A stretch of DNA of 64,000 nt, from contig CM035433.1 of assembly GCA_020310875.1 (NCBI GenBank), forward strand, positions 106,934,758 through 106,998,757. The letters are read 5' to 3'. Made by a program: the position numbers and the translations under genes. This DNA is from Ceratopteris richardii. Lineage: Eukaryota > Streptophyta > Polypodiopsida > Polypodiales > Pteridaceae. Below, piece by piece: positions 10,461 to 21,207 of the stretch. The notes below the pieces were generated by a model that saw only the letters and a program-made list of their open reading frames with translations, had not been told where the DNA came from and made no database searches. Each line of letters starts with the position of its first letter. Within the stretch, counting starts at the first letter, position 1.

Positions 10461-11155
10461 TGTCAGACCATCACAATGGTCTGACAACTTTGCTTTTTTG
10501 AGATTGCATCAGTAGCATGACATAGAGCATCCTTGCACATACACGAATCCATAGACTTGTCTACAAAATTCTCATTTTGGTGGACCATCACGATTGGCTC
10601 ACATCATCACGACGAGGTGTCACCATCGCGATTGGCTCATGCTATCGTGACGGCTCGACCATACCATCGCGAAAGTCTTACACCATCGCAATGTTCTCAC
10701 ACCATTGCGATGGTCTTAGACCATCATGACGGTTCAGTTGGACCATCACAATAGTTTGCATCCTTCATACAATCGTGATTGGCTCATGCCATCATGATGC
10801 CTCACTGTCCACGTGTCACTTGAACCATCACGATGATTGCTTTGACTGTTGACCATTACAGCGATTGGCCACACCATCGTGATTGTCTCACATCATCATG
10901 ATGGCTCGCCTGACTTGGACCATTGCGATGATTCACCTAGTTTGGACCATCGCAACGACGTGCGAATTGTTGACCATCATGATGTTTCGATAAGACTAGA
11001 CCATCGGGACGTCTTGCCTATTCAGACCATCATGAAGACTCATTAGATTTGGACCACCATGATTGTGTCACACCATCGTGATGGTTCAAGCATACCATTG
11101 CGATGGTCTCAGACCATCGTGATCCTTCTAGACCATCATGACGGTTTGGCTAAAA
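10461..11155 (+). repeat. Array of short palindromic ACCATCRYGATGGT-like motifs
   Basis: About 26 imperfect copies of a motif related to ACCATCGCGATGGT occur in under 700 bp, at irregular 15-45 bp spacing. The first is the longest hairpin, GTCAGACCATcacaATGGTCTGAC at about 10463-10486. The centre varies among GCGA, ACGA, GTGA, ATGA and GCAA, as expected if CpG decay acted on a CCATCGCGATGG core. The array starts with TGTCAGACC exactly where element D is cut, so it may be the start of an LTR or another inserted repeat. The ORFs in it are by-products of the motif. Confidence 0.75.
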
Positions 11156-12151
11156 CAAAAATTTAGGGTTTTGATTTTTTTTGGCAATTTCAAGGCCAAT
11201 TTGAGTGAATTTGTGAGTCATTGGTGCATTTTAGAGGCTCCTTAGCTCATATTTGGAGAAAACTTGACTACCTGCTTTAACCCCCGAGTGCCTAAACGAT
11301 CATAACTTTCTCATATGAAGTCTATTTTTTGAACTCTAGAGCTTGTTGGAGAAGTTGAAGTTGACCCTTCTATGGGATTAGCGAATCAAGGGGGCACCTA
11401 AGGATTTCACAAAGCAAAAAAGGACCCTTAAAAGGGGAATCCATTAAATTTTAAGATTGGTTTAAACTTTGGATTTTGACAGGTCTAGCAAGAGTCATCC
11501 AAGGGTAGCCAAAGCGAGGCAGAGGGTGAAGCTAAGTAAGGCTTGAGAAACACGTCTTCTTGGGCACTAGGGCATTCAACAAAGCTGACTTGAGGTTGGA
11601 AGAACTTTAAACCCCCTCAGACGATTGCTAGCTTAGGCTAAGTGCACGTAGCATTCTTGATTGAATTAGGATGATGATAGGAACTCATCAAGTACAAGAG
11701 CATTAATTTCTCAAGTCCAAGTGTCAGCTAAGAGATCATGAAACAAAAACCTAACGAAAAGAACTTAATTTCAATGTTGCAAGAACTTAAACATATAACA
11801 AAAAGACGATTCCTGATGTGTACATTGAGACAAGGCAAGAGTTTAAAAGAATTAAGAACCAAACAAGTAATTGAGAACAAAGAAGTAGAAGCAACCAAAA
11901 CGTGTATTGAGTGGTCAAGGAAGATAAATTCACGAAACTTAGATCAGGAAAGCACATAGGTGAGTCAGATCAACAAAGCCTTAGGTCATCGAAAGCAAGT
12001 GTGAAGACCACAAAACATTCATGGGCACAACAATTGAATAACTATCCTTACAAATTGAGCTCAAAGACTAGTGAGTGTGAAATGGCTTAAAGCATGGAAA
12101 ACTAGAAGGAGGGTTAAATTTACTGTATTTAGAAAGACCAGAAGGACCCTA
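11156..12151. other. Non-coding DNA following the palindrome array
   Basis: No coding motif was recognised. The purine-rich stretch at 11700-12120 gives one 73-codon ORF without family features. It may belong to the same inserted element as the array; its right limit is set only by the start of element E's LTR at 12152. Confidence 0.5.
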
Positions 12152-13000
12152 TGTTGAAGATAAATGTACAAGCTCATTTTCATATGAGCCATGCTTGGAT
12201 AAATTTACCAAATATAAAGATAAAGAAAAAGTGGAGGAAAAAAGGAACAATAATAAAAGAAAAAGTCTAGTCAAAATTCATGATGAGTAAGAGATACAAT
12301 ATCTTGCCTTGTAGTTAGTAGCATGTAGTAGAGAAAGTGGTGAGTTAAGAAGAAGGCACAAACTTCTTCACATGCTCATTGGTTATAAAAGTGAAGTGGG
12401 AGCACATTCAAAACAAGGAGAGAAAGAGGCAAGAGCTCCCAATAGTCGGATCTGGCCATTTTGTCATTTTGGCTTCCCTTAGACTCCTTCCAACCGCACG
12501 TCAGTTTGTACACTGCTCTGTTGTAGAGCTCATATCTCAGTGCATATGTAACCGTTTTGTGCGTTTAAACATTAATTGGAAAGCTTATCTCGTGTACTTT
12601 CTGCATATCAAATATCTCTTTGAAAGCATATGTAATCTGTGAGATATCAGTGAAAGGGTGAAGTCCAGTTTTTTAGTATACCTGTGTAGATAGGTAGTCT
12701 ATTTTGGTCGGTTAATTTTTCTGACCAAAACACATCCAAATTGCATGATTTTTGTCTTGTTGGAAAGCTCGAGTTCATCTTTGACAGTTGTCTTTCCTAA
12801 TCAAAACTTGTCCAAATTAAGTGATTTATAGCTTTTTAGAAAGCTCTCTTTGTCTACTTTGATTGACTAAAGTCTCAAGTCCATTTGAGTTTTTTATTGA
12901 GAGCAGCAAGCTATCTAAGGTGCAGATGTTTGTCCAAGTGTTGGACATACAAGGGCTCACTACACACTTTCGTTGCGCATAGGAGAACTCATTCTCCACA
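12152..13000 (+). repeat. 5' LTR of element E (849 bp)
   Basis: It starts TGTTGAAGATAAATG, identical to the sequence after the polypurine tract at 17349, and ends TTCTCCACA before the PBS. A TATAAAA box lies at about 12384-12390. Compared with the 3' LTR it lacks roughly 280 bp of an internal repeat region after the first CTTGTTGGAAAGCT. Confidence 0.88.
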
Positions 13001-13002
13001 AT

Positions 13003-13014
13003 TGGTATCAGAGC
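13003..13014 (+). other. Primer-binding site of element E
   Basis: TGGTATCAGAGC, complementary to the initiator tRNA-Met 3' end, lies two bases after the LTR terminus CACA. Confidence 0.88.
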
Positions 13015-13149
13015 AAAATTGGTGCTAAATCTTCATCAACAGAGAAACAGATAAAGAAAAGCAAAAGAGGAGCTACAAAACAAGGAGGATCTTCACAGCA
13101 AAGGACCATAACTATTCGAGGTAACTCTCAAAGTCTTTGATACTCTTCA

Positions 13150-14427
13150 ATGGCTGACTTGGGTCAACAAGTAGAGAAGTTGGATAAGGATAACTATCCT
13201 ATGTGGAGGCTTAGAATGACCAACTACCTAATGGGCAAAGGCTTATGGGGTATTGTGAGCGGCGATCATGCTCAACCTCAAATCAATCAAGCTATGGCCG
13301 CCGAAGTCATGTTCCTCATTTCGCAAGTCATTACTAATGCCATGGTAGATTATATTCAACATCTCGAGAAAGCTAAGGATGCTTGGGAAGCTCTTGAAAG
13401 GGTGTATTCAACAAATACCAGAGCTAGGAAACTTCAACTCAAGAATGAGTTGAACACAATCAAGAAAAGTTCGAGTCAATCCATAGTTGAATATACTTTG
13501 AAGATTAAGGAGCTAAGCAATGCTTTAGCTTCTATTGGCACAATGGTTGAAGACAAAGATCTTGTGTGTTATACTCTCAATGGCTTGAGAGAAGATGAAA
13601 GATGGAATCCTTTTATAACTTCCATTAGCTTGAAAGATGTATATCCAAGTTTTGAACAACTAATCCCTCATCTTGTCACAGAAGAGCTTAGCTTCGGTGG
13701 TCCCAAAGGAAAGGACAGCCACAACCAAATGTTATATGAAGGTTAAGGGAAAGGAAGAAACTCAAGAGAAGGCTCAAGAGGAAAAGGAAGAGGTCACAAC
13801 CACTCCAACTACAATCAAAACAATTCGGAAGACAACAAGGATGCATCAAATGCCAACACACAAGGAAGAGGTTGAGGTAGAAGTAAAGGAAGAGGCCGAA
13901 GCTCCTACAATTCTCATAAAGGTATAACATGCCATCATTGTGGTAAAGTAGAACACTATGCTAGTGATTGTTGGCTGAAGAATGGAAGACCAAATGGAGG
14001 CCATCAAAGGAACCAAAGAAACTATGCAAGCACCTCAAGTGAAGGAAGCAAGGACACACTACTTGCAATGAGACATGAGTATAGAAGCTCTTGTGAAGAT
14101 GACAAAAAATGGTACATTGATTCAGGTTGTAGTAACCATATGTCATGCCAAGGAAGTTTGTTCACTAATCTACAGGTACCAAGTGGAAAAGGATGTGTTG
14201 AAACAAGTGATGATACTCAACACATGATTGAACACATTGGAGATATAAGGCTTGGAGATACAAGTAGAGCAAAGGTACTATCTAATGTTCTTCATGTTCC
14301 TACAATTTCAAAGAACTTGATTTCAGTAGGACAAATGGTAGAGAAGGGTTTCCATGTCATATTCAATGAGAATGGGTGCTTCATAAAGAATCCAAAGGAA
14401 GGCTTCAAGGTCATTTGCTCGAGGTAG
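13150..14427 (+). pseudogene. Element E Gag, knuckle and protease
   Basis: ATG 13150 begins MADLGQQVEKLDKDNYPMW, the copia Gag start, followed by KDAWEALERVY, ARKLQLKNEL and LASIGTMVED. The frame stops at 13744 and again near 13873 in a Gly/Arg/Ser/Asn-rich linker but stays in phase. The knuckle CHHCGKVEHYASDC is intact near 13930-13975. The protease active site is WYIDSGCSNHMS (about 14110), with VLHVPTISKNLISVGQMV downstream. The frame ends at TAG 14425; pol continues in the next frame. Without the stops it would be a normal-length Gag-PR. Confidence 0.88.
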
Positions 14428-16528
14428 AAGAGAAGGAAGAATGTTCACTTTGGATGTCCAACATCCCCATGGAAAGGTCATGTACATTCAATGTGGGAAC
14501 AAGAAGATTTCAGAGCTTGACTTATGGCACAAAAGAATAGGACACATCAACATTCCAAAGCTGAAGGACATGAGCAAACATGAAGTGGTAAGAGGTCTTC
14601 CAAAATTTAATAGCATTGGACTACATGAGTTATGTGAAGCTTGTCAACTAGGAAAGCAAACGAGGCAGCCATTCAAAAGGAGAAATTATGTGGCTCCAAA
14701 TGTCTTGGACTTGATACATACGAATGTATGGGGACCAACCCAAGAGGCATCAATGGCTGGTAATAGATTTTTTGTCACCTTCATTGATGATCACTCAAGA
14801 AAGGTATGGCTGTTTTATATGAAGCAAAAATCAGAGGTGTTTTCTATATTCAAAAGATTCAAAGCTGAAGTTGAAAAGGAAACAGGAAGGTCTATCAAAA
14901 CCTTAAGGTTTGATGGTGGAGGAGAATACTTCTCCAAAGAATTTTCAGATTTTCTACAAGAGAATGGGATCAAAAGGCAATTCACTTGTAGGTATACACC
15001 ACAACAAAATGGAGTAACTGAGAGGAAAAATAGGCAAATTGCTGAAATTGCAAGATGCATGCTCAACGAGATGAAAGTACCATTGTACTATTGGGCTGAA
15101 GCTACCACAACTGCCATTTACTTGATGAATAGGTGCACAACATCGGGAATACATCACTTGACTCCAGAAGAGGTATATTTCGGTAAGAAACCTGATCTTA
15201 CACACCTCAAAGTGTTTGGATGTGTTTGCTTTGTTCATATTCCACAAGAAGTTAGAACAAAGATGGAACCAAGATCAGAAAAATGCATTTTCATCGGCTA
15301 TTAGACGAAGCAAAAAGGATACAAGTGTTACAAACCTAGAACAAAGGAATTAAGAGTCTCGCGAGATGTGGTCTTTGATGAACTAAGACCATGGTATGAA
15401 GATAAAGGAAAGGAAAAGATTCTTGAAGAAGATTGTGATGATTATGCAGGAACAAATCAAAGAGAAGTTCAACAATCAAGCACAAAGCTTTCAGGTCCAA
15501 AGGCATCTACATCAAATGAAGAATATTCAACATGGAGGGGGAGTCATTCTTTGTCTCCAAATTCAGCTCATAGTAGAGCTGAGGAAGCAAGTGCTACTCC
15601 AAACAGTGAGGTAGATGCAACTGAAAAAGAATATGAAGAGGTAATCACTCCGATGGTAAAGCTAAATAGGTTAAAGAAGCAACTCTCTAAAGGCAATGAA
15701 AGAAGATCTTCAAGGACAAGGTATCCAACTCAAAGGTTGAGTTATGATAGTTTTATGGCGACACATTTTGCATACATGATGCAGGTTATCAAAGACAAAG
15801 AGCCTGAGACATATGAAGAAGCTTGCACACAAAAGGAATGGAAGCAAGCTATGAAAGAGGATATCAAAGCTCTCAAAGATAATCACACATGGGAGCTAGT
15901 GCCAAAGAAAGAAGGTATGAAGATTGTTCCAAACAAATGGGTGTTTAAAGTAAAGAGGAATGTTGATGGTTCACTAGCTAGATATAAAGCTAGATTAGTT
16001 GCCAAAGGATTTAAACAAACACAAGGCATAGATTATGATGAAGTTTTCAGCCCCATTGCAAAGATGGGAACTATCAGAACCTTAATAGCAATTGGTGCTT
16101 CAAGGAGATGGCCATTATATCAACTCGACATCAAAAATGCCTTTCTCAATGGAGAACTACAAGAAGAGGTATACATGAGTCAACCGGTTGGATTTGAAGA
16201 TGAAAACCATCCAGATTTTGTTTGCAGCTTGAAGAAGGCACTTTATGGCTTGAAGCAAGCACCAAGAGCATGGAATCAGAGATTGGTAGAGTATCTAAAT
16301 AAGTGTGGATACAACCCAAGTAGTGCAGATCCTTCGTTGTACATGAAGAAGGAAGAAAATAGAGAGGTATATATTTGCATATATGTCGATGATCTCATCA
16401 TAACAGGAAATGATGTTACAGGGATTAAAGATATCAAAAGGAAGCTTGGTGAGGAGTTTAAAATTTCAGATCTTGGAGAGCTGAAATATTTTTTAGGAAT
16501 TGAAGTTGTTTATGGAAAGAGTGGCTGA
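14428..16528 (+). pseudogene. Element E integrase and reverse transcriptase
   Basis: The second frame opens at MFTLDVQHPH (14441). Pre-integrase shows LWHKRIGHINIPKL and CEACQLGK. In integrase, the first catalytic position reads HTNVWGP rather than HTDVWGP; the second Asp (RFDGGGEY) and the Glu (NGVTERKN) are present. A TAG lies at 15302-15304 (GY-stop-TKQKGYKCY) and the frame then continues. After an acidic hinge, RT shows NKWVFKVKRNVDG, YKARLVAKGF, QLDIKNAFLNGELQ, ALYGLKQAPRAW, the catalytic YVDD (about 16386) and SDLGELKYFLG. It ends at TGA 16526 after a frameshift. Confidence 0.9.
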
Positions 16529-17348
16529 TGCAAAAGAAGTACTTGTTGGATGTTCTTTTCAGATTTGGAATGAGTGAATGCAAACCACTCACTCAACCCA
16601 TGGACACAAATACAAAGATTTGTTCAAATGATGGAGAACCATTGGAAGATGTAATGACATACAAAAGCATTGTAGGATCATTGATCTATGCAAACATTAC
16701 AAGACCTGATTTGTCTTATGTTGTTGGTGTACTTTCTCAGTTTATGCAAGCCCAGACAAGTGAACACTTAAATTCAGCCAAGAGAGTGTTGAGATACATA
16801 AAGCATACAGTTAATCATGCTTTGTTTTACAAGTTTGATGAAGAACTGTAGGTCAAAGGCTTTAGTGATGTTGATTGGGCAGGTTCAAAGGAAGATAGAA
16901 GATCAACCTCAGGTTATGTGTTCATGATAGGAAGCAAACCTATCACATGGAGCTCAAAGAAACAACCTACTATTGCACTTTCATCTATGGAGGCTGAATA
17001 TAGAGGATTAGCTTTTGCCACATGTGAAGCAATGTGGATTAAAAAGCTTTTGGTTGATCTTGGAGTGCAAGTTGGAACCATCTCTATATATGGTGATAAC
17101 ATGTCAAGTATTTACTTGGCAAGCAATCCTATGTTTCATGCAAGGAGCAAGCACATAGAGGTCCACTACCACTATGTAAGGGAGAAGGTGTTGAGCAAAG
17201 ATGTGGAGGTAAAGTTCATCAGAACCAAAGAGCAGGTTGTAGATATGTTTACAAAGTTCTTGGATGCTTCTAAACTCAAAGGTTTCAAGGATGCGATAAA
17301 TTTGAAGGACATGGATGAAGATAACTCCCAAATGAGCTTGAGGGGGAG
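16528..17348 (+). pseudogene. Element E RT thumb and RNase H
   Basis: Another frameshift near 16520 carries coding into the third pol segment: KYLLDVLFRFGMSECKP, YKSIVGSLIYANITRPDLSY and RVLRYIKHT. After a TAG at about 16849, RNase H is in phase with its acidic residues: GFSDVDWAGS, SMEAEYRG and YGDNMSSIYLA. It then shows the usual C-terminus HARSKHIEVHYHYVREKV and VDMFTKFLD. RNase H degrades template RNA during cDNA synthesis. The open frame runs on into the 3' LTR to 17451, which is not expected to be functional. Confidence 0.88.
17338..17348 (+). other. Polypurine tract of element E
   Basis: TTGAGGGGGAG immediately precedes the 3' LTR start TGTTGAAG. The same tract occurs near 18915 (F, minus) and 45858 (J). 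Confidence 0.88.
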
Positions 17349-18300
17349 TGTTGAAGATAAATGTACAAGCTCATTTTCATATGAGCCATGCTTGGATAAA
17401 TTTACCAAATATAAAGATAAAGAAAAAGTGGAGAAAAAAAGGAAAAAATAATAAAAGAAAAAATCTAGTCAAAATTCATGATGAGTAACAGATACAATAT
17501 CTTGCCTTGTAGTTAGTAGCATGTAGTGGAGAAAGTGGTGAGTTAAGAAGAAGGCACAAACTTCTTCACATGCTCATTGGTTATAAAAGTGAAGTGGGAG
17601 CACATTCAAAACAAGGAGAGAAAGAGGCAAGTGCTCCCAGTAGTCCGATCTGGCCATTTTGTCATTTTGGCTTCCCTTAGACTCCTTCTAGCCGCACGTC
17701 AGTTTGTACACAGCTCTGTTGCAGAGCTCATATCTCAATGCATATGTAACCATTTTGTCTATTTATACATTCATTGGAAATCTTATCTCATGTACTTTCT
17801 GCATATCAAATATCTCTTTGAAAGCTTATGTAATTTGTGAGATATCAATGAAAGAGTGAAGTCCAGTTTTTTAGTATACCTGTGTAGATAGGTAGTCTAT
17901 TTTGGTCGGTTAAGTTTCCCAACTAAAACACATCCAAATTGCATGATTTTTGTCTTGTTGGAAAGCTCTTGGCATCTACTTTCAGTCTCCCAAATATCTC
18001 ATTGAGATCATTTATATTCTGTGAGATATCTATCAGATAGTAAAGTCCAGTTTTATAGTGTACTTATGTGTGCAGGTGGTCTATCTTGGTGAGTTGAGTT
18101 TCCTGATCAAAACTCATCCATTTATCTTGTTGGAAAGCTATTTGTGTCTACTTTCTCTATATCAAATATCTTTCTCAAAGGATATGTATTCAGAGATTTA
18201 TCAATCCGAGAGTGAAGCTCAGTTCTTTAGCATATCTATGTGGACAGGTAGTTCATCTTTGACAGTTGTGTTTCCTAATCAACTTCCTTACCTTCTAAAT
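17349..18300 (+). repeat. 3' LTR of element E, 3' truncated, with internal repeats
   Basis: It is nearly identical to the 5' LTR for about 600 bp. It then carries extra units of an internal repeat: TCTTGTTGGAAAGCT at 17953 and at 18125 (172-bp period), each followed by CTACTTTC, AAATATCT, GAGATAT and AGTCCAGTTTT blocks. The end seen in the 5' LTR (CATTCTCCACA) is absent, and similarity stops near TTTCCTAATCAA, next to element F's truncated LTR. Confidence 0.82.
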
Positions 18301-18304
18301 TCTT

Positions 18305-18914
18305 TTAGCCACAACTTCCTTACCTTCTAACTTAGATTTTGAATGCTTAGTTATCAGAAACTTTACACTGTGCATTCAGATCTAAGCAAAGCTCTAACAC
18401 GAAACTATGCACGACTATGAGAGCTTTATCTGCAGACTTTACATATACATTTTCCTATTGATCATACACACAACCTCAAAAGCATTAGACCATGGAACTT
18501 TGAACATAGCTTGACTAACTTCGAAATTAGATGTGTACAAAAGATTTCTTGATCCACTTGATCAGGTTGAGAGAAATCAGAGAAAGACTTGACGTTAACT
18601 CAGGAAGATAACTCTCTACACATCTATCACATGAACTCTTGACTTCTAATGACTCTCACACTTTTTCCTTTAGATTATTGGCTTATATACATATGATTCT
18701 AGACTCATCTTGCATCTATTACATTATTCCTTTATTGTTCTAATGAACATCTATACTTATTATACAAGAATTTTCATCTGTAATGTACATATGTATACAA
18801 GCTACATTTCTGAGATCTCTTCACTTTCTTCAAATGACTTCTTGAATTCATTTTGATTTCTGATCTGCTTCAAGCACTTCATAATCATCAATTGGTGATT
18901 GATTTGCTCCACCA
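18305..18914 (-). repeat. 3' LTR of element F, about 400 bp missing
   Basis: It matches 22808-23416 closely. It ends CTCCACCA at 18914 next to the polypurine tract. A TATATAAG box lies at about 18682-18689 (minus). The segment equivalent to 22404-22808 is absent at the junction with E, where AACTTCCTTACCTTCTAA appears twice about 31 bp apart (near 18280 and 18311). Confidence 0.82.
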
Positions 18915-18925
18915 GCTCCCCCTCA
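18915..18925 (-). other. Polypurine tract of element F
   Basis: The minus strand reads TGAGGGGGAGC directly before the LTR start TGGTGGAGC. Confidence 0.82.
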
Positions 18926-20520
18926 ATCACTAATTGTGATTATTCCATTCTTCTTTATTCTTGCCATCTCTTTAAACTTTTGTAATTTAGGTCCATCTAA
19001 GCTCTTTGTCAACATATCTGCAACTTTCTCTTTTGTTGGTGTATACAAGACTTCAATCTCTTTATCAAGTACCTTTTCTCTCAAGAAACGATACCGAATC
19101 TCTATGTGTTTAGTCCTAGCATGAAAAACAGGGTTAGCTGCCAAATATAATGAGCTCATATTATCCCCAAAAATAATTGGAGTACTCTGATCAATTCCAA
19201 AACTCTTCAATAAGGTCTTCAACCATATCACTTCCTTTGCAGCCTCTACCATTCCTCTATACTCAGCTTTTGTGGATGACAAAGCAACTCTATGTTGCTT
19301 CTTGGAGCACCATGAGATTAACTTATCTCCAATATAACAGAGATAATCATGAGTGGACCTTCTATCATCTGAATTACCTGTCCAATCTGCATCACCAAAC
19401 ACTTTGATTCTTGTGTCAGAAGTAAAACCATAATACAAACCTTCACTCAGGGTTCCCTTGATATATCTAAGTACCCTTTGAGCTACAATCCAATGAGTTT
19501 TCTTTGGACAATGCATAAATTGTGATAAGACACCAACTGCATATGATAGATCTAGTCTTGTCAAGGTAGCATAGATCAAACTACCTACCAAACTCTGGTA
19601 TTTCTTCATGTCATTAAATTCTCCTCCTCCATATCTACTCAGTTTATGATTTACCTCCAATGGTGTGGTTGAAGACTTACAATTTTCCATGTTGAACTTA
19701 ATCAGAAGATGCTTCAAGGATCTCTCTTGTTTAACATATACTCCATGTTGAGTATACACAACCTCATTCCTAAGAAATAAGCCAAGTTTCCCAAATCACT
19801 TATCTTAAACCCCTTTTCTATTTGCTTCTTAAGTTCCTTGATTCTTTGAGCATCTGTACTTGTGACAATAATATCATCAACATAAATACACATATATATG
19901 AACCCATATTCACTTGCCTTCACTAGCAAGCTACTAGCTGCTTTTAAAGCTTGATATCCAGATTCATTCAAGAATTTGATAAGCCTATAATTCCATGCCC
20001 TTGGGGCTTGCTTCAAACCATACAAATCTCTCTTGATCTTACATACATATTTTGATCCAATTGAATCCATGAAACCCTCTGGTTGCTCCATGTATACCTC
20101 ATCTGCAATATATCCACTCAGAAATGCATTCGTCACATCTAATTGAGACAACTTCCATCCTTTACAAGTAGCAATAGCAATTAGGGTTCTAATTGTAGAC
20201 ATCTTAGAAACTGGGCTAAAAGTTTCATCATAGTCTACCCCATAAGTTTGAGCATAACCTTTAACCACAAGTCTAGCTTTGTACCTAGATACCTCACCAT
20301 TTGCAAACCTCTTTGTCTTATATACCCACTTGTATCCAATTACCTTCTGATTATTCGGTCTTGGCACCAATTCCCATGTCTCATTCTCAAGTAGAGCATC
20401 ATACTCTTCTTGCATTGCTTTTTCCCAATTCTGTTTTCCTTTAGCTTCTTCATATGTGGTTGGATCTTCATCTATCTTCACAATATAAGAATAATCTTTT
20501 GTTGTTAAGAAAGATGTATC
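18923..20520 (-). pseudogene. Element F reverse transcriptase and RNase H, one frameshift
   Basis: Reading leftwards, RT begins in the hinge (RYSYDTSFLTTKDYSYIVK) and shows NWEKAMQEEYDALLENETW, GYKWVYKTKRFANGEV, YKARLVVKGYAQTYGVDYDETFSP, QLDVTNAFLSGY, DLYGLKQAPRAWN, the catalytic YVDD (about 19880) and SDLGNLAYFLG. A frameshift near 19745 moves the rest to another frame: MENCKSSTTPLEVNHKLSR, SLVGSLIYATLTRLDLSY and RVLRYIKGT. The RNase H residues GDADWTGN, TKAEYRG and FGDNMSSLYLA are kept, and the protein ends with IKKNGIITISD just before the polypurine tract. Only the frameshift is fatal in this segment. Confidence 0.9.
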
Positions 20521-21056
20521 ATAGCTATACCTGATAGGTTCCTTTCTTTATCTCAAAGATCTTCTGACCTCTGCGTTTCTTGAAGTCTAAGCTGCATTTG
20601 ATTCTGGATCAAATCTTGGCCTACCTTCATCATTATCCTGTAATTTATTTTTACAATCATCATCATCAATATCTTCTTCATATATTTCACTTTTGTCTTT
20701 CCTTTCCTTTGAATTTCTTCAAAATCTGCATGATCATTAGTTGACCATGTATACCATGTGCTTTGCTCCCACACATCTGTATGAACCAACTCAAGCATAT
20801 TTGAATACTTGTATCCTGATTTATTGTATGAATGTATGTGAGCTTTACCTATGTGACAAGCTTCACACTTGTATACCATGTGTTGACCTTCAACATTCGG
20901 CAATCGGAGCACTACATCATTTTTTGACATTTCTTCATAGCTCTCTCATTGAAATGACCTAGCCTTTTATGCCATAGGTCTAACTCTGCCATCTTTTAAC
21001 TTCCATAAGTAAACAATGCCTATCCCACATTACCTTGGACCTTGAGAGTAAACAAG
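20521..21056 (-). pseudogene. Element F pre-integrase joined to hinge, integrase core deleted
   Basis: On the minus strand the order is LWHKRLGHFNERAMKKCQKM (about 20970-20910), KCEACHIGKAH, LELVHTDVWEQST (about 20760), and then, directly, the acidic hinge region ending near RT. The normal integrase sequence after HTDVWG (IDD, SDGGGEY and NGVAE blocks, some 600 bp in relative G) is missing. The pre-integrase has two stops and a frameshift. Without the core domain this copy could not encode integrase. Confidence 0.82.
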
Positions 21057-21207
21057 CCTTCAACATTCGGCAATCGGAGCACTACATCATTCTTTGACAT
21101 TTCTTCATAGCTCTCTCATTGAAATGACCTAGCCTTTTATGCCATAGGTCTAACTCTGCCATCTTTTAACTTCCATAAGTAAACAATGCCTGTCCCACAT
21201 TACCTTG
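20887..21207. repeat. Tandem duplication, 170-bp period, near identical
   Basis: CCTTCAACATTCGGCAATCG starts at 20887 and again at 21057. Over about 150 bp the two copies differ at only two positions that I can see (TTTTTTGAC/TTCTTTGAC and CTATCCCAC/CTGTCCCAC). The duplicated sequence is the pre-integrase region of F. The second copy ends exactly where plus-strand Gag begins (about 21208). Confidence 0.9.

Larger units (their letters stand above)
12152..18300 (+). mobile_element. Ty1/copia element E, nearly full length
   Basis: It has a 5' LTR (12152-13000), PBS, Gag, knuckle, protease, integrase, RT, RNase H, polypurine tract and 3' LTR (from 17349). The two LTRs are clearly the same sequence but differ in internal repeat number, and the 3' LTR lacks its last part at the junction with element F near 18300. 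Coding has several stops, two frameshifts and a catalytic Asp to Asn change in integrase. Confidence 0.9.

Noticed and set aside
10533-11046. Plus-strand ORFs (73 and 65 codons) rich in HHD/DHRD repeats
   Set aside because: They are the translation of the palindromic motif array; the repeat explains the open frames.
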